Below are positions 59,988 to 64,000 of a stretch of 64,000 nt of DNA, one piece after another. Both the position numbers and the translations under genes were made by a program. Origin of the DNA: Agelas oroides (taxonomy: Eukaryota; Porifera; Demospongiae; Agelasida; Agelasidae); assembly GCA_949130485.1 (NCBI GenBank), contig OX422186.1, forward strand, positions 6,112,792 through 6,176,791. The letters run 5' to 3'. The notes beneath the pieces were generated by a model. It searched no databases. It saw nothing but the letters and a program-made list of their open reading frames with translations, and was not told the origin of the DNA. The first letter of the stretch is position 1. The number at the start of each line of letters is the position of its first letter.

Positions 59988-62097
59988 ATGAAGACCCTTC
60001 ATGGTGGATTACTTGTTGTATGTATACTATTGAAGTTGGTGGAGGCTGTTCCACTAGCTAGTTTCTACACCTTTGGATCAAGTGCTGGAGACACCACCCT
60101 TCACAGAAATGATGATAGCTACTCCTCACGGATATCTCTCTCCACAGCATTTCCTTACTTTGGAACCAATCACCGTGCAGTCTATGTAAGAGCTGTATAC
60201 GTGACACTACATATGGTTCTTACAGGGCGTATGCTTACCACAACTCCAATTAGCTATGAGGATTGCTTACGATATGATCCTGCTATTTAGTCAAATACTC
60301 TACAGCTCCTGCTACCTACAAATGTATCATGTCACTGTGCTAGTGGATTTCTACTTATCGTACAAATGTAACATGTATCTAAATTGCAATCACTGTCGTA
60401 TTTCAGCGATTATCGGACGCCGCAGCGATTTCCTTCCTACTGTCCGGTTCGTGACTGAAACGACTGCAGCCAGCACCAAGCAAATGTGATAGCTTTTAGT
60501 TTACGAGTGACAGTTGTTGCTATACCTTTAATGAATTGCTTTTCCTCGTAAGACCACCTACTAGCGCCAATAGCTGATACACGTAAAATAAGCACGATTA
60601 GACTAGTATAGTATCAAAGAGGCGACGAATACCAATTAGGTGAGCTTTCAGAAACTTTCACGGGAGAAGGGTAGTCTCGCAAGCTAGAATAATGCAGACC
60701 CTGGAACATATTTCACTTGCAAAATTTTGACCAGTGGCGCATGTAGGGGCGTTTCCGGGATTTCTGGAAACAACTCAGGCCCGTTAGTTCAGCAGCACAC
60801 AATCTACTGTAGTCTCATTCCCGGCAGCACGCAACGCTCAGTTTCCGTGACATTGTGCGAAGTTGGCGACTAATGCACATTTAGAACGCTGCGTGGGGCC
60901 ACTGAGGCATACTCATAGAAACAGTCATTGATTCTTCTAGATATGCAACTGTGAACTCCACTAATGTCCTTAGTAGTCACTGACTTGCCTTTGTGTGGCT
61001 GGCCTATACAGTGGGACCTTTCTATAACGGACACCATTGGGAACCAACATTTTGTCCCTTATAGCGAGGTGTCCCTAACTCAGGGGCTTCCGGTTTATTT
61101 CCGGTAGGCGTGGTACCCGTAATCGCAACAACGTGGCTGCGTTTTCAGAGCTTTCCTTTGCTGTACGCTGGCAGGGAAGGATATGCAGAGGCTAGTACTA
61201 CGAGTAACAGCACTAATGTAATGTCAAATTGTTAACTACTCCAGCGATGGTGGACAATCTTGCTGAAAAGGTCGACGAGTGTCCGCTAAATCGGGGTCGT
61301 TGAGTATTGTTTGCGTACAAGAAAAGTGTCCGTTATACGGAGTAGCGGGGTGTCCGCTATTCAGGGGTTGCTTAAGTATTGAAGTGAACGGAACAGTCGG
61401 GACTTTCAGAATTGGCCATTATATCGTGGGTGTCCGTTAAGCGGGGTTCCACTGTAGTAGGAACAAATTTTTTAGGGTGGGTCCAAATATTTCAGGAAAA
61501 TTCGTTCCGGGGGGAACCAATTTTAGGGGGGTCCAAATTAAACGTGACAGACCCTTTCCGTTCCACAGAGCCAATCGCTTTCAGTATGGATCGAACTCGT
61601 GCAGTATTAAATTCACGTCCATTGCGTGCAGATACGTGAACCACTTTACCCTTGTTTGTTTCGCGTAAGTCGTCTCTTGTAAAACTTGCAAAAGTTAGGG
61701 CTGGCACAAGTGACAACACCGGTAGGTCATGCAGTATTCAAACCACGCCCTATGCGCAACCTGTGAACTTTTTTACATAGTACCCTTGTTTGTTTCATCT
61801 TGCTAGGTAAACAACAATGGAGTGGTGTCATTTGATGCTCCTGTTTCTACCTTCACACCTGAGGCATTCCCCATTAATGGTAGCCGTGTTCTCCTTTCTC
61901 CATACTGGGGAGATGTGGATACACGGCCTTCCAATGGAGGATTTGTCTACTACAGACAATCTACAGACAGTATTCTTCTGACTAAAGCAAGAAACCAAGT
62001 GCGTACTCTATTTCCTGCCTTTGCAAACTTTACTCCAACCTTTCTCTTTATTGCAACATGGGATCATGTGGGCTACTTTACCCACCACACAGACAAG
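59988..62097 (+). CDS. Gene C, exons 1-2: signal peptide and NIDO domain (continues past window)
   Basis: Exon 1 is 59988-60185 (66 codons: signal peptide ending at VEA, then VPLASFYTFGSS and TAFPYFGTN). Exon 2 is 61807-62097 (VNNNGVVSFDAP to HHTDK). The junction is phase 0 and rebuilds the NIDO stretch VYVNNNGVVSF. Unlike gene B, exon 1 is uninterrupted. Exon 3 is expected about 440 bp beyond the window, judging from unit 1. The ATG is the first after a plausible acceptor (ctctatag, 59965) and heads a good signal sequence. Confidence 0.85.
61009..61454. mobile_element. pogo/Tigger-like MITE (unit 2)
   Basis: Counterpart of 24227-24689 with both TA target bases intact (61007-61008 and 61455-61456). 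It lies in intron 1 of gene C. Confidence 0.72.
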
Positions 62098-64000
62098 GTA
62101 AGCAAAAGGAATATTTTGCATGTGCTTGGCCACAATAATAATAAGGGACTACCTAGTTATGCAACTAACAGTTACGTGCTTTCAGAGTCACTGGTGTGTA
62201 TTTGGTATGTAAGAATATCCTGCAATAGGACAACCTTGAATCGTGAATCGGGCCGATTCTGCTCATGAATAATTAATGATTGGGTAACCATAATGGCATG
62301 ATTGAAAATTCATTGGCTTGTTTACACTTTCCCATGTGGCAACCGGAATCAACAAGGGGGTGTGTCCCTTTGATGTGGCCTGCGGCCCTTTGTAGTGGTC
62401 TGGTGGCACTTTCATGTGGCTGAACGGAACTTTGAAGAAATCCTCCAACACTTAAAAAAAAAACACAAAAAGATTTTTCTAGCTCGTTGAATGTGATGGT
62501 TGGCTATTTGCGTGTGCAAAGCTTGCCTGAGTGGGCTTGAATGTTTGTGAGTGTGCTGGAAAGGCAGAGAGCCATCCTGGAAGACGGGTATCATCACACA
62601 GTTGTCTGGCAAAGGTACTGTAGAAAACTGACTTTTCAGGCTTGTAGGCCCCGCCCGATTTTATGCTAGTGGGAATGTGTGTAACTTGGCTCCATTCTAG
62701 GGGCAATGACAGGGAGTAGGTTTGTGGGCATAATTCCCTGGCCTGGAGGTGAGCATGAAAAAGCATACATAGTTTTGTAGGGGGTGAGTTGAGCTTCTGA
62801 AACTGGGCTTAGTTTTGGTTGATTTGAGTGGAGGTGTGTCAAATTTTTCTTGAAAGCCAGCATAGCCAAAATTACTGTTTTTGAGGTCAAATGCGTGTTT
62901 TGGCAGCACGCACGGAAACTTACTTTCTGAACCATGGTACGAGTCTGACAATCACTTGACAAGGCAGGCTGCGAGTGACAGTCGGACAACAGGGTGTACG
63001 CTGGCTTCTGGTACCCGCCTGGCATGACCGCTCTTACATAGCCCTGCTAGCTCATGGTTTGACTGTGAAGCTTAGCCCACCCCTTGTAGCCATAGTAGTC
63101 TAGCTGGACGAATAGCTGCATGTCTGTGTGGGCATTCCAAATGCAATTTGCTACTCGCTCAGGCTCGCCCCAGGATGATTCAGCATCTTACTAGTATATT
63201 GAGTAGGTGGTACTCTGAATAGCATGGAGCCGGTGTGCACAATTAATTTTGTTGCTTAAACATCTGCTCTATAGACATTGGCCTTTCATTTAAGTGTTTT
63301 TATCAGCAACAAAATGATTGATGGAGAGCATCACTGAAGTACCCCTTCTGCAAGTCACAAAATCATTATGATAATTTATTCAAATAAGTGCACAGGATAC
63401 ACAAATGGCATCACCTAATACAAAGTGTACCCAAGGAAGGCAGGACAGACATGTAAAGTATACATATAAGCAACTATAATGCATAAATATATATGTGAAA
63501 AGCTCTGTATGGAGTCATGATGAGCAACTCAAGGAGGGAGTTCCATATGTTTATGGCACAAGGTACAAACGAGTTATGGAAGGCATTTGTGTAGGTAAAA
63601 AGTTGATGGAGAAGGAGTTCTCTGTCTGTTCGTGCCAATGAACAGACAGAGAACCCCTTCTCGGCTATATCCAGGGGAAAGAAGCACAGGCCATGCATGT
63701 GATGATAGAAGAGAGACTGGTCTAGAGCTGTCTGGAGTAGCTTTTGAAATCCGTAAGAAGCAAAATGGATATGTGGAGGCCATGCTGTGCCACACAAAGT
63801 GCAGCGGGTATGATTTTGCTGTGTGTAGACTAGTGCAGCCAGTGGTAAATGTTTCAAAAGTCCCCACCTTTAGACTACAAAAATAAAACCTTTTCTTTTG
63901 TTTCATTGTTAGGCAATGAAACAGATTTAAAACAACCACATTGGTTGCTCTCTTAATGACTCACAGTCACAGTGGTCTACCGATACTACTGACTGCATAA
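62098..64000. other. Intron 2 of gene C (partial)
   Basis: It carries remains of the TTAA-ended element with its right end deleted, a dispersed repeat and the LINE tail. Exon 3 is not reached. Confidence 0.65.
63474..63884 (-). mobile_element. LINE 3'-end remnant, unit 2
   Basis: Counterpart of 27150-27560 in intron 2 of gene C, nearly identical. Confidence 0.5.

Overview
The window is animal nuclear DNA. Coding exons are short, separated by introns of about 0.1 to 7 kb with GT..AG ends, and encode extracellular modules: NIDO, EGF, Ig-like and fibronectin type III (FN3). Much of the rest is non-autonomous transposon debris. The Ig-like exon has a style I associate with sponge surface proteins (Cys-Cys pair, then a Trp-Phe-Phe-Pro-Asn-Gly stretch), so I favour a demosponge. 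That is a judgement from sequence style, not a search result.

The main structure is a head-to-tail duplication with a period of about 33.2 kb. Positions 1 to ~27,676 recur at 33,251 to 64,000 with near-identical sequence broken by indels. Offsets drift from 33,250 to 36,324, mostly because of a ~3 kb segment present only in the second unit. Each unit holds the 3' half of one large gene, then the 5' half of the next. The window therefore cuts a tandem array of at least three paralogues, all on +: gene A (3' half, 3539-16060), gene B (22 exons, 23111-49675, spanning the repeat junction) and gene C (exons 1-2, 59988-62097, running off the end). The complete product reads signal peptide - NIDO - EGF - EGF - Ig-like - nine FN3 - one membrane helix - ~65-residue tail, 1487 residues. 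It looks like a cell-surface adhesion or recognition receptor.

The paralogues differ in telling ways. Gene B has a 5-bp insertion in exon 1 that creates a stop at codon 53; gene C exon 1 is intact. A and B are almost identical across the FN3 exons, but a 90-bp stretch of the Ig-like exon carries eight substitutions that change six residues and remove a glycosylation site.

Between the 3' end of B and the start of C lies an intronless minus-strand gene for a GT14-family (core 2/I-branching-like) N-acetylglucosaminyltransferase (51881-53440). The matching interval of the first unit (16.1-23.1 kb) has only short 5' fragments of this gene. The GT14 segment also carries a broken copy of the NIDO gene's first exon, and its edge sits at a ~50-bp-arm hairpin.

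The remaining DNA is introns and intergenic sequence rich in inverted-repeat elements: MULE-like, hAT-like, pogo/Tigger-like, TTAA-ended and foldback types, several present in only one unit. There are also LINE 3' remnants, a ~0.7-kb tandem repeat array and microsatellites. I found no rRNA, tRNA, CRISPR or prokaryotic features. An alternative for the whole pattern is that two haplotypes were assembled in tandem; long reads across 33,250 would settle it.
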